NCBI GenBank assembly: GCA_902518715.1
Contig: CABYHU010000001.1
Location: 178,156 to 242,155 of the forward strand
Direction: 5' to 3'
Source of the DNA: an uncultured SAR86 cluster bacterium
GTDB lineage: Bacteria; Pseudomonadota; Gammaproteobacteria; Magnimaribacterales; D2472
Length of the DNA stretch: 64,000 bases
This document shows positions 39,571-47,926 of this stretch, piece by piece (within the stretch, counting starts at the first letter, position 1; every line of letters starts with the position of its first letter). The notes below the pieces were generated by a model. The model searched no databases. It was not told the DNA's origin and saw only the letters and a list, made by a program, of their open reading frames with translations. Position numbers and translations under genes: made by a program.

Positions 39571-40243
39571 TTTATATACATCACCAACCCCAAATGGTCA
39601 TAAAATATCTTGTGCATTAGAAGCAATGGGTCTTGATTACAATGCAATTCTCGTTAATTTAATGGAAGGTGAGCAACATAAACCTGACTTCCTTGAGATA
39701 AGCCCAAATGGAAAGATACCTGCAATTATTGATCAAGAAAATGGTTTTAAACTTGCTGAATCAGGTGCAATCCTAATATATCTTGCTGATAAAACTGGAC
39801 TCCTACTTCCAACAGATAATGAAAAAAGAGCACGAACTATGGAATGGCTAATGTTCCAAATGGGTCATATTGGTCCAATGATGGGTCAAGCTAATGTCTT
39901 CTTTAGATATTTTCCTGAAAAACTCCAGCCTGCTATTGATAGATATCAAAATGAATGCAGAAGACTCTTTGAAGTACTCGATAATAATTTAAAGAACAAT
40001 GAGTGGGTTGCTGGTGAATACTCCATTGCTGATATTGCAAATTGGTGTTGGGTTAGAACACACAACTGGTCAGGGGTTTCTATAGATGGTTTAGAGCATC
40101 TAGATAGATGGAAAAATGCAATGTATGAACAACCAGGAATGAAGGCTGGCATTAAAGTACCAGTTCCCGTTGAGAACATCTTAAGAGATGCTGAAAAAGC
40201 TGAAGAGTTTTCAAAAAATACCGAAGGAATAGTTACCAAGTAA
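39563..40243 (+). CDS. Glutathione S-transferase family protein (YfcG/YghU-like)
   Basis: [52 protein letters not shown]. Confidence 0.88.
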   Translation: MIDLYTSPTPNGHKISCALEAMGLDYNAILVNLMEGEQHKPDFLEISPNGKIPAIIDQENGFKLAESGAILIYLADKTGLLLPTDNEKRARTMEWLMFQMGHIGPMMGQANVFFRYFPEKLQPAIDRYQNECRRLFEVLDNNLKNNEWVAGEYSIADIANWCWVRTHNWSGVSIDGLEHLDRWKNAMYEQPGMKAGIKVPVPVENILRDAEKAEEFSKNTEGIVTK

Positions 40244-40274
40244 TAAAATAAAATTATTTTTTTACAGCAGATAA

Positions 40275-41150
40275 TTACTTATTTCTTGTAAATAAATTCC
40301 TTAAAAATGGCCATACCCAAATGATCTTTATGAAATGTTTTGGGAACAATCTGCTCATAAGGTCATAAAAATGTGCATCAGCCCCAATTAGGATACGTTT
40401 ATTTTTCTTTTTTATATTTTTAATTATTACTTTAGCTGCATGTTCAGGCGAAGATGGAGCATTATTTTTAAATTGATCAGCTGCTTCTTCAATAGTAGAT
40501 GCATTAGCACCAAAAATTGCAGCACCTGCATCATCTGCTTCAAAGCTCTTAAATTTCGAAGCATGATATATATTCGTTCCAATATGCCCAGGAAATACGC
40601 AGTAAACCTCAACTGGTGATTCAGCTATTTCCATTTCTAGAGACAGGGACTCAGTAAATGCTTTAACACCAAACTTTCCAACATTATAAATAGATTGTTT
40701 AGGGACACTAAAGAGACCAAAAATTGATGAAGTATTAACAATTGCTGATACTGGTCTTTTTTGAAGATGGGGTAAAAAAACAGTACTCATCTGAATAACT
40801 GAATTAAGGAGGATATCCATACCAAAATTCCAGTCTTCCTCATCAACTTCATCAACAGTTCCAACTACCGATAAACCTGCATTATTAAAAACAATATCAA
40901 TATTGTTATGCAGCTCAACTATCTTATCTGGAAGTTCATTTATCCTATCTTTATCTCTCAGATCAAAGTTGTGTGTTGAAACAGAAATATTTTTTGAACT
41001 TAAAAGAGACTTTGTCTCTTCAAGTGTTTCACTGTTCCAATCAACTAGCGCTAAGTTACAACCCTCCTCAGCAAGTTGAAGGGCTAATGCACGACCTATT
41101 CCAGATCCAGCACCAGTTATTAAAGCAACTTTGTTATTAAAATCTCTCAT
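40275..41150 (-). CDS. SDR family oxidoreductase
   Basis: ALITGAGSGIGRALALQLAEEG, NNAGLS, YNVGKFGVKAFTESL. Confidence 0.88.
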   Translation of the reverse strand: MRDFNNKVALITGAGSGIGRALALQLAEEGCNLALVDWNSETLEETKSLLSSKNISVSTHNFDLRDKDRINELPDKIVELHNNIDIVFNNAGLSVVGTVDEVDEEDWNFGMDILLNSVIQMSTVFLPHLQKRPVSAIVNTSSIFGLFSVPKQSIYNVGKFGVKAFTESLSLEMEIAESPVEVYCVFPGHIGTNIYHASKFKSFEADDAGAAIFGANASTIEEAADQFKNNAPSSPEHAAKVIIKNIKKKNKRILIGADAHFYDLMSRLFPKHFIKIIWVWPFLRNLFTRNK

Positions 41151-41168
41151 ATAGGAATTCTTATTTAC

Positions 41169-41537
41169 TTATTCTAAATCTAAAGCGAATTCTTTTAAAA
41201 TCTCTAAGTCAACTAACTTAAGGACTTTTCTATTTGTTCTTCTTAAATATATCTTTGGAGCACATCCATTTTCGTATGCCTCTTTCCACCTAAGTGCACA
41301 AACACACCATGAATCGCCTTCTTTTAAACCAGGAAAATTGAATTCAGGTTTTGGCGTAATTAGGTCATTTCCTTGATCAAAAGAAAATTGTAAAAAATTA
41401 TCATCTATAAGACAGCAAACTATATGAAGCCCTTGATCATATTCATTAGTATTACAAAAACCATCTCTAAAAAAACCAGTTATTGGATTTGAGCAGCATT
41501 CATGAAGAACTTCATTAAAAATATTTAATTGATTCAC
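41169..41537 (-). CDS. DUF2237 family protein
   Basis: NPITGFFRDGFC, GLHIVCCLIDDNFLQFS, PGLKEGDSWCVCALRWKEAYENGCAPKIYLRRT. Confidence 0.85.
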   Translation of the reverse strand: MNQLNIFNEVLHECCSNPITGFFRDGFCNTNEYDQGLHIVCCLIDDNFLQFSFDQGNDLITPKPEFNFPGLKEGDSWCVCALRWKEAYENGCAPKIYLRRTNRKVLKLVDLEILKEFALDLE

Positions 41538-42547
41538 TTTTTGTCCATTGCAGACAATTGATTAGCGGTGTCAATTATCGAATCTTTAGCGGATATATAA
41601 TCCCAATCAAATAAAGATTTTGCTCTAGATTTATCGGTATCAACTCTTTTACCTAATGATTTAGTGACTCCCGAAAGCTCCTTAACAAATATAGCAAGTA
41701 TCTTTACTAACCAGTTTGGCATCTGTTTGGTAGGTGATTTTTTAAATCCTGCATCATTTAGAATTCTGCCAACATCGACAAAGAACATCTCTGACTCACT
41801 TACAATAATGCGTTTATTATTAGTAGACTCATTTAACATTGAAAAAATGTGAGCTTTTGCTACATCCCTGACATCCACATAACCCATATGAGTTGCTGGA
41901 CATGCAGGAAGTTCACCATTTATTAACTTAGAAACTAGCGAATTTGAAGTACCTATATCGCTTGTGAGCATTGGGCCAAAAACACCAACTGGATTAATAA
42001 CAGTAAAATCAAATCTTTTATCACTAGATAAAGTATCTAAAAAATCCCAGGCTGCCTTTTCTGCCAAAGTTTTACTTTTAGCATAGGGAGTAATGCCGGA
42101 ATCTTCTCCAGTATTTGACCAATCAGATTCGTCATATATCTTTGATTTTTCATGTCCATATGCAACAGCTGCAACTGAAGAAGTTAAAACAACTTTTTTA
42201 ACATTATTCCTAGAACATGCATCTAAAACTCTCAAGGTTCCATCTACAGCAGGTCTAATAAGAACATCTTCATCACTTGGAACTTCTAATATAAAAGGTG
42301 AGGCAACATGTAAAACATATTCACAACCATTTACCGCCTCATCCCAGCCACTGTCATCAAGTAAGTCGCAGATATGAAATTCAAGATTTTGATCTAAATT
42401 TGGGTATTGATTCATAGCTTTTTTAATTTCATCAATTCTTGATTCTGATCTAATTGTTGTTCTTACGACATACCCTTTTTCTAGAAGTTGATCGATACAA
42501 TGAAGAGCAATAAATCCGGAACCACCGGTTACTAATACTTTATCCAT
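41534..42547 (-). CDS. NAD-dependent epimerase/dihydroflavonol-4-reductase-like
   Basis: VLVTGGSGFIALHCIDQLL, YAKSKTLAEKAAWDF. Confidence 0.88.
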   Translation of the reverse strand: MDKVLVTGGSGFIALHCIDQLLEKGYVVRTTIRSESRIDEIKKAMNQYPNLDQNLEFHICDLLDDSGWDEAVNGCEYVLHVASPFILEVPSDEDVLIRPAVDGTLRVLDACSRNNVKKVVLTSSVAAVAYGHEKSKIYDESDWSNTGEDSGITPYAKSKTLAEKAAWDFLDTLSSDKRFDFTVINPVGVFGPMLTSDIGTSNSLVSKLINGELPACPATHMGYVDVRDVAKAHIFSMLNESTNNKRIIVSESEMFFVDVGRILNDAGFKKSPTKQMPNWLVKILAIFVKELSGVTKSLGKRVDTDKSRAKSLFDWDYISAKDSIIDTANQLSAMDKK

Positions 42548-42558
42548 AAAGGTCTCCT

Positions 42559-42756
42559 TTATTTTTTACTTAAGTTTTTCAGATCAAAATATAGATAGAC
42601 AGCTCCAAATAAGATGAACGCACCAAAGAAATATAGTGCAAATGACTGGGCTGTTTCCATATCAAGCCTCTCTGTTTGATATAAAAAAAGAATCACTGAT
42701 GTTGAAAAACCAAGAATAACTAAAACTATTGTTGATATTAATTTGTTCTTGTTCAT
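42559..42756 (-). CDS. Small membrane protein (65 aa)
   Basis: Two hydrophobic helices; co-directional with reductase. Confidence 0.6.
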   Translation of the reverse strand: MNKNKLISTIVLVILGFSTSVILFLYQTERLDMETAQSFALYFFGAFILFGAVYLYFDLKNLSKK

Positions 42757-42849
42757 ATGAAGATATTATAGTCAATTACTACAAATAAAACTCATATCTA
42801 TATATATTTAATGCTATCAAGATTAAAATAGACAAACTTTGGAGAACAA

Positions 42850-43602
42850 ATGAATAAATTAGTATTAATATCTGGCTCAAGTAGAGGTCTTGGTGCTGCT
42901 ATGGCAAAGTCTTTTTCCGAGACTGGTTATAAAGTCGCTATTAACTACTTTAAAAGTGAAAAAGAAGCAAAAAGCTTGTCTGAAAGTCTTCCGAGTCAAT
43001 CTCATATTTTTAAATGTGATGTTTCAAGTAAAGATAATGTTGACGCTATGTTAGAGAGTATCAAAGAAGAATTTGGGCATCATCCCTCCATATTAGTGAA
43101 TAATGCAATGACTTCCTATGTCTTCAATGGTGATGATAGAAAAAATGCAGAATCTATCTCTTGGGATGAAATACAGGATCACCTGAATGTGACTCTTAAA
43201 GGATCTTTAAATTTAATTCAAGGTCTTATTCCAGATATGAAAAATGAATCTTTTGGAAGAATTATTAACGTTGGAACAAACTTAGTTCAGAATCCTGTTG
43301 TTCCTTATCATGATTACACAATAGCAAAAGCAGCTCTTTTAGGTTTAACAAGAACATTTGCAAAGGATTTAGGTCCAGATGGAATAACTGTAAACATGCT
43401 TTCGGGTGGCTTGCTCAAAGTAACAGATGCAAGTTCTGCAACACCGGATTTTGTTTTCGATGCAATTGCTGAAATGACTCCGCTTCAAAAAGTTACGACA
43501 ATTAAAGATTTTTCAGATGCAGCCTTGTTTTTTGCTTCTGATCAATCTCGATCAATAACAGGTCAAAATCTTACTGTTGATGGTGGCTTAACATTTAACT
43601 AA
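42850..43602 (+). CDS. SDR family oxidoreductase (FabG-like)
   Basis: LISGSSRGLGAAMAKSF, YHDYTIAKAALLGLTRTFAKDLGPDGITVN. Confidence 0.88.
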   Translation: MNKLVLISGSSRGLGAAMAKSFSETGYKVAINYFKSEKEAKSLSESLPSQSHIFKCDVSSKDNVDAMLESIKEEFGHHPSILVNNAMTSYVFNGDDRKNAESISWDEIQDHLNVTLKGSLNLIQGLIPDMKNESFGRIINVGTNLVQNPVVPYHDYTIAKAALLGLTRTFAKDLGPDGITVNMLSGGLLKVTDASSATPDFVFDAIAEMTPLQKVTTIKDFSDAALFFASDQSRSITGQNLTVDGGLTFN

Positions 43603-43862
43603 TGCAAAATAACGAATCTTTATCAGAATCCGATATTAATAGAATCATAGAGATGGCGTGGGAGGATAGAACAACCTTTGATGCTATTGAATCTCAATAT
43701 GGCCTCAAAGAACAAAAGGTTAAAGAATTAATGAGAGAACATTTAAAAAGTTCCTCATATAAGTTGTGGAGAAAAAGAGTGTATGGAAGAAAAACTAAAC
43801 ATCTCTCTAAAAGAGATTTCACAGTTGGTAGACATAAATCTTATGATCAAAATAAGTTTTAA
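43602..43862 (+). CDS. TIGR03643/DUF2805 family protein
   Basis: INRIIEMAWEDRTTFDAIESQYGLKEQKVKELMREHLKSSSYKLWRKRVYGRKTKH. Confidence 0.85.
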   Translation: MQNNESLSESDINRIIEMAWEDRTTFDAIESQYGLKEQKVKELMREHLKSSSYKLWRKRVYGRKTKHLSKRDFTVGRHKSYDQNKF

Positions 43863-44292
43863 ATTCTTAATAGTTCTCTCTTTCATGTCTTCATTCATTA
43901 TTGCTGATGACTTTAAGGCCAAAGCTAAATTTAAACCACAATATCCAAAATCTGCATATGTAAAAAGAATAAGCGGTTATGTTGTTGTAGATTTTTTAAT
44001 CAATCAGAAAGGAAGAACTGAACAACAATCTATATCATCAGCAAAGTGTTTCAATTTGATCGATAAAAATGGAAATTATTTTTGGTATGACTTTGAAAAT
44101 AACGAGATCAAGGCTGCCTATGACTGCAAGTATTTTGACTTTAAAGCCTTGAAGGCCTCAAAACAACTTATCTATGAGAATTATGTAGGTAAGCCTATTG
44201 AGCATTCATATAGATATAACTTTAGGCATTGGAGCCTTATTAAAGTTGACAGCGTTATCGATCTTGAGAGCGGTGATTTTGTTTTAAAATAA
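43843..44292 (+). CDS. Exported protein with TonB C-terminal-like domain
   Basis: PQYPKSAYVKRISGYVVVDFLINQKGRTEQQSI resembles the TonB CTD; signal-peptide-like start MIKISFKFLIVLSFMSSFIIA. Confidence 0.7.
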   Translation: MIKISFKFLIVLSFMSSFIIADDFKAKAKFKPQYPKSAYVKRISGYVVVDFLINQKGRTEQQSISSAKCFNLIDKNGNYFWYDFENNEIKAAYDCKYFDFKALKASKQLIYENYVGKPIEHSYRYNFRHWSLIKVDSVIDLESGDFVLK

Positions 44293-44293
44293 T

Positions 44294-45130
44294 TTATTCC
44301 TTATCTTTTTTTAAATCGCCTAGTGAATCTAAATATTCTTTATTCATATAATTTACCGGATTAAAAGGATAGTCTCTGAAGCTTTTAAGAGGCTGACCCA
44401 GTCCCATAAATCCTTTTATCCTTGCTTCTTTTACTTTATCAAAATCTATTTCTGCTTCTAATATTTTATTCTCTTGGTTAGCTTTATCTATTACAGAGCC
44501 TTCAAAATCACATATAAGTGACTTGCCAACACCCTGCTCTCCACTACCATTCAAGTCAACGTAATAGCATTGTTGTTGAGCAGCAGTAGCTTGCACCATT
44601 ACTGTCTCTATATCTCTATCTTTAGTAGGCGTCATAGTTGGATTAATAATTAGTTCAGCACCTGCTATTGCAAGAGCTCTTGCTGTTTCTGGAAACCAAA
44701 GGTCGTAGCAAATATGAATTCCTATATTTCCCTTATTTTCAAAATTAAAAACACAAATTTCATCACTTGGATCTACATCAATTTCATAAGGAAGCCATGG
44801 ATAAATCTTCTTAGCCTTTGCAATCATTTCACCATCCCTATTAAAAACTGGTGATACGTTAAATATCTTATGTCCATCTTCTTCATAAAAGGTTCCGGGT
44901 ATTAAAAAAATAGAATTATTTTTTGCAAATTCAGAAAATATTTTTTCATACTTTCTTAAGGGATGATTGCAGTTCTTTGCTCCAGCCCCTCCAACTGCAA
45001 GCTCACTAAGAATAATTAGATCTAAATCATCTCTTCTTTTTATCAAGTCATCCAATTGATTTAAAAGAAAATCTAAATTATCAGTTTTATTTAATTGAAG
45101 TTGAAGTGCTGCTAATTTTATTTTATTCAT
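44294..45130 (-). CDS. Carbon-nitrogen hydrolase (nitrilase superfamily)
   Basis: IKLAALQLQLNKTDNLD, LSELAV (Glu), KKIYPWLPYE (Lys), IGIHICYDLWFPETARALAIAGAELIINP (Cys). Confidence 0.9.
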   Translation of the reverse strand: MNKIKLAALQLQLNKTDNLDFLLNQLDDLIKRRDDLDLIILSELAVGGAGAKNCNHPLRKYEKIFSEFAKNNSIFLIPGTFYEEDGHKIFNVSPVFNRDGEMIAKAKKIYPWLPYEIDVDPSDEICVFNFENKGNIGIHICYDLWFPETARALAIAGAELIINPTMTPTKDRDIETVMVQATAAQQQCYYVDLNGSGEQGVGKSLICDFEGSVIDKANQENKILEAEIDFDKVKEARIKGFMGLGQPLKSFRDYPFNPVNYMNKEYLDSLGDLKKDKE

Positions 45131-45137
45131 TAATGAT

Positions 45138-46280
45138 TTATGAAGATTGTTGGCTTGCATACACTGCGAGCACGCATCCAAGAAGTAATCCAAAGGTAGC
45201 AAGATTTATAATTGCGCTAAAGCCATAATCGATTATTAAAAATGAAGCTATTAGAGGACCACTTGCTAGCCCAATTTTTGAGACAAAGCCAGCCAATGCT
45301 GCCATTTGACCATATTTATCAAAAGTTGCTGCTAAACCTAATAAATATGGAATGACAAAACCCCAAGTGATTCCTGTAACGGAGTTAGCAACAAAGTAAA
45401 TTGTTATATTTTCTGAGAAATTTAATAAGTACGTAAATAAAGAGGCTATGGTGAAACCAAACAATAAAGGCAAAGTCCTGCCAAATCGAGTGGCTATAAG
45501 ATAAGCAAAGGCACCTCCGGAGATTGAAATAATATTTGCAATTGTTAAAAGATTGCTAATTTCATTGTTAGTAAGATCAATGTCTTTGCCTAGCTCAAAT
45601 GCAAAATCTGCAACGCCCATATTTGATGCTTGAAATAAAAATAAGCTCATTAAACATATGCCTAATAATGCCTTAGAGTGAAGTGATAATACTCCTGAAC
45701 TACTGACAGTTTCTTCTTTTTCTTTTGGGTCAGGAATAAGTGGAAGTATCAACAATGTCATAATACTAAATGTAATTAAAACGAAGAAAACGGCACTATA
45801 GCCAAAAGCATCAACAAGTCTTGGCACTGTGAATATCCCAATGCTCCCAAAAGAATATTGAACAACCATTAGCATACCAAATACTCTATCTGGAAATGAT
45901 GTCCTAGCTATAACAGATAAACCAATTCCAACTAAAAACCCGCCAATTGTTCCGTGAAGAAACCTTATTAAGATTAATAAATTAGCATTTGGTATTTGCG
46001 ATGAAATAATATCAATTGAAATTAAAATGAATAGAAGTATATATGCTGACTTTCTCCATATAAGTTTTTTAATGAATATAGCTGCCAGCAAACCTCCAAA
46101 AGCTGCACCATACTTATTCGCACTTACTATGAAACCGGCTGCGTCTCTTTCAATACTCAAACCATCTACAAATGCAGACAAGAATGAACCACCTAAATTT
46201 ACATAAAATAATCCAGCAGTTGCCAGAATTGATAGAAAAAAAGCATTTAAGAGACTATCTTGATGAATATTTCTTAACAT
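45138..46280 (-). CDS. MFS transporter
   Basis: 12-TM profile; likely start MLRNIHQDSLLNAFFLS at 46280. Confidence 0.85.
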   Translation of the reverse strand: MLRNIHQDSLLNAFFLSILATAGLFYVNLGGSFLSAFVDGLSIERDAAGFIVSANKYGAAFGGLLAAIFIKKLIWRKSAYILLFILISIDIISSQIPNANLLILIRFLHGTIGGFLVGIGLSVIARTSFPDRVFGMLMVVQYSFGSIGIFTVPRLVDAFGYSAVFFVLITFSIMTLLILPLIPDPKEKEETVSSSGVLSLHSKALLGICLMSLFLFQASNMGVADFAFELGKDIDLTNNEISNLLTIANIISISGGAFAYLIATRFGRTLPLLFGFTIASLFTYLLNFSENITIYFVANSVTGITWGFVIPYLLGLAATFDKYGQMAALAGFVSKIGLASGPLIASFLIIDYGFSAIINLATFGLLLGCVLAVYASQQSS

Positions 46281-47920
46281 AATGGTTTGATGTTGTGAGC
46301 CGCGTATACTGCAGAATACCATGAGAAAGTAAAATTATCGCTAAAGTAGTAATACATCATTGAGTTAGGTAAAAAAACTACAGTTATTCCTCCAAATCCT
46401 GACATAAAAGGAATCATTAAATCCTCCTTACATCCAAATATATTTTTATCGAATCTAGCAGCCCAAAATCCATTATTATAAAAAATATCAGATTGCTTAA
46501 TAGCTAGTAATCCTCTATCTTCGGTGCGTTGAAGCCCCTCATCTAAAAATTCTTTTGAAAAATATTTAACTCTTTCTGGAGATTGAAAAAGTGAGTTTAA
46601 TTTAATTAAATCATCTCGTTTAAGAAACATTCCCCATCCAGTGTATGGCTGATTTCTAATATCATTTGTTCTTCTAATATATTTGATTTTTTCACTGAAA
46701 TTATGATGATTAAATATAGGAACTAACAAATCATCGAAAAAATCATTTTCTTTTTTGTCAGATAATAAATTATTTAGAGATGTGCCAATTAGATAGGTAT
46801 CCGAAGTGTGATAAACAAACGTTGTCCCTGGTTTTTTCTTTTTTGGATAGTTGTTACATGAAAAATCTACTTTTTCTTCATGACTTAGCTTATTAAAAAT
46901 GAAATTTACGGATGCGAGACTATCTTCATCACCATAGTGAATTAATGATTTATATTGACCCGTTGCCATATCTGAAAGATTTTCAATTGTTACATCCTTC
47001 CATTTATTTTTTGAACAAGTAGATACAAGATCATTTATCTTGATATCTACAATTGATCCATATTTTTTTTGATAAGCTGCAATTCCTAAAGATCCACTTA
47101 TAGTCTTTGTAAGTGAATATGCCGGCAACAACAGGTTGTCGCAGAATGGATAATTACCTGATCTAGTTAAGCATGGCCCTATAAAATGCTCCTCGCCATC
47201 AAAAAATCCATATGCAGTAACTTCGTTTGCATTGAATGCATCTGAATCTGCAAAGGATCCTCTAAAAATAGATGGATATTTTTCATATAAATCATCTATA
47301 GATTTTTTATTTTGAGTATCGGTAATAAATTCATTGTCATTATCATTAGTTTCAAAAAAAGAATCGAAAATAGCTACATAATTAAATTGAAAATAAGCAC
47401 AGGTTTCGCTTGATATCTGAAATATACTTTGAGAAATTTCATTAGAAGAATTCAAGACAAATAATAAAACTCCATTATGAGAACAATTTGCATGTTTCTG
47501 GATTAAGGTAAATGGTGCGGAAACATAGACATGATCCTCTTTAGACCATGCCATTCCATCGGAAAAACTTAAATCCCAAAATTTATCATCCGTTTCAATA
47601 ATTTTTTTGTTGTGAACAACTACGTTCTGACCTTGAATTGATAAATCCAGTTTAAAATCAGGAAACTTTAAAAATAAATCTTCATTTTTCCTATTTTTAA
47701 ATGTTTTTTCATCTCTAATAACATCATAACCAATACCCTTTGGATACGAGTTAATATAAAAACTTCCAGAGAGATTTTTATAATTTATATTTTTTGATTC
47801 AGCGAGGATATAGTCAAAATTTATAGGTGATGTTAAAGGTATTTCACCCCATAAAATTTTGCCCAAATCTTGTGAATGAAGAAATGGGCAAAGAATTAGT
47901 AAGAAAAATAATCTATACAA
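46274..47920 (-). CDS. Exported serine hydrolase (beta-lactamase fold)
   Basis: Signal peptide; LLPAYSLTKTISGSLGIAAYQ SxxK motif; downstream GWGMFLKRDDLIKL. Confidence 0.75.
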   Translation of the reverse strand: MYRLFFLLILCPFLHSQDLGKILWGEIPLTSPINFDYILAESKNINYKNLSGSFYINSYPKGIGYDVIRDEKTFKNRKNEDLFLKFPDFKLDLSIQGQNVVVHNKKIIETDDKFWDLSFSDGMAWSKEDHVYVSAPFTLIQKHANCSHNGVLLFVLNSSNEISQSIFQISSETCAYFQFNYVAIFDSFFETNDNDNEFITDTQNKKSIDDLYEKYPSIFRGSFADSDAFNANEVTAYGFFDGEEHFIGPCLTRSGNYPFCDNLLLPAYSLTKTISGSLGIAAYQKKYGSIVDIKINDLVSTCSKNKWKDVTIENLSDMATGQYKSLIHYGDEDSLASVNFIFNKLSHEEKVDFSCNNYPKKKKPGTTFVYHTSDTYLIGTSLNNLLSDKKENDFFDDLLVPIFNHHNFSEKIKYIRRTNDIRNQPYTGWGMFLKRDDLIKLNSLFQSPERVKYFSKEFLDEGLQRTEDRGLLAIKQSDIFYNNGFWAARFDKNIFGCKEDLMIPFMSGFGGITVVFLPNSMMYYYFSDNFTFSWYSAVYAAHNIKPLC

Positions 47921-47926
47921 AGAGTA

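Noticed and set aside
40244-40274. Intrinsic terminator in the A/T-rich gap after the YfcG-like GST
   Set aside because: AAAATAA/TTATTTT arms leave only a 2-nt loop and no G/C pairs.
46274-47920. Beta-lactamase antibiotic resistance gene
   Set aside because: SxxK fold alone does not imply resistance; context with a TonB receptor, MFS and nitrilase favours a catabolic or peptidase-like role.
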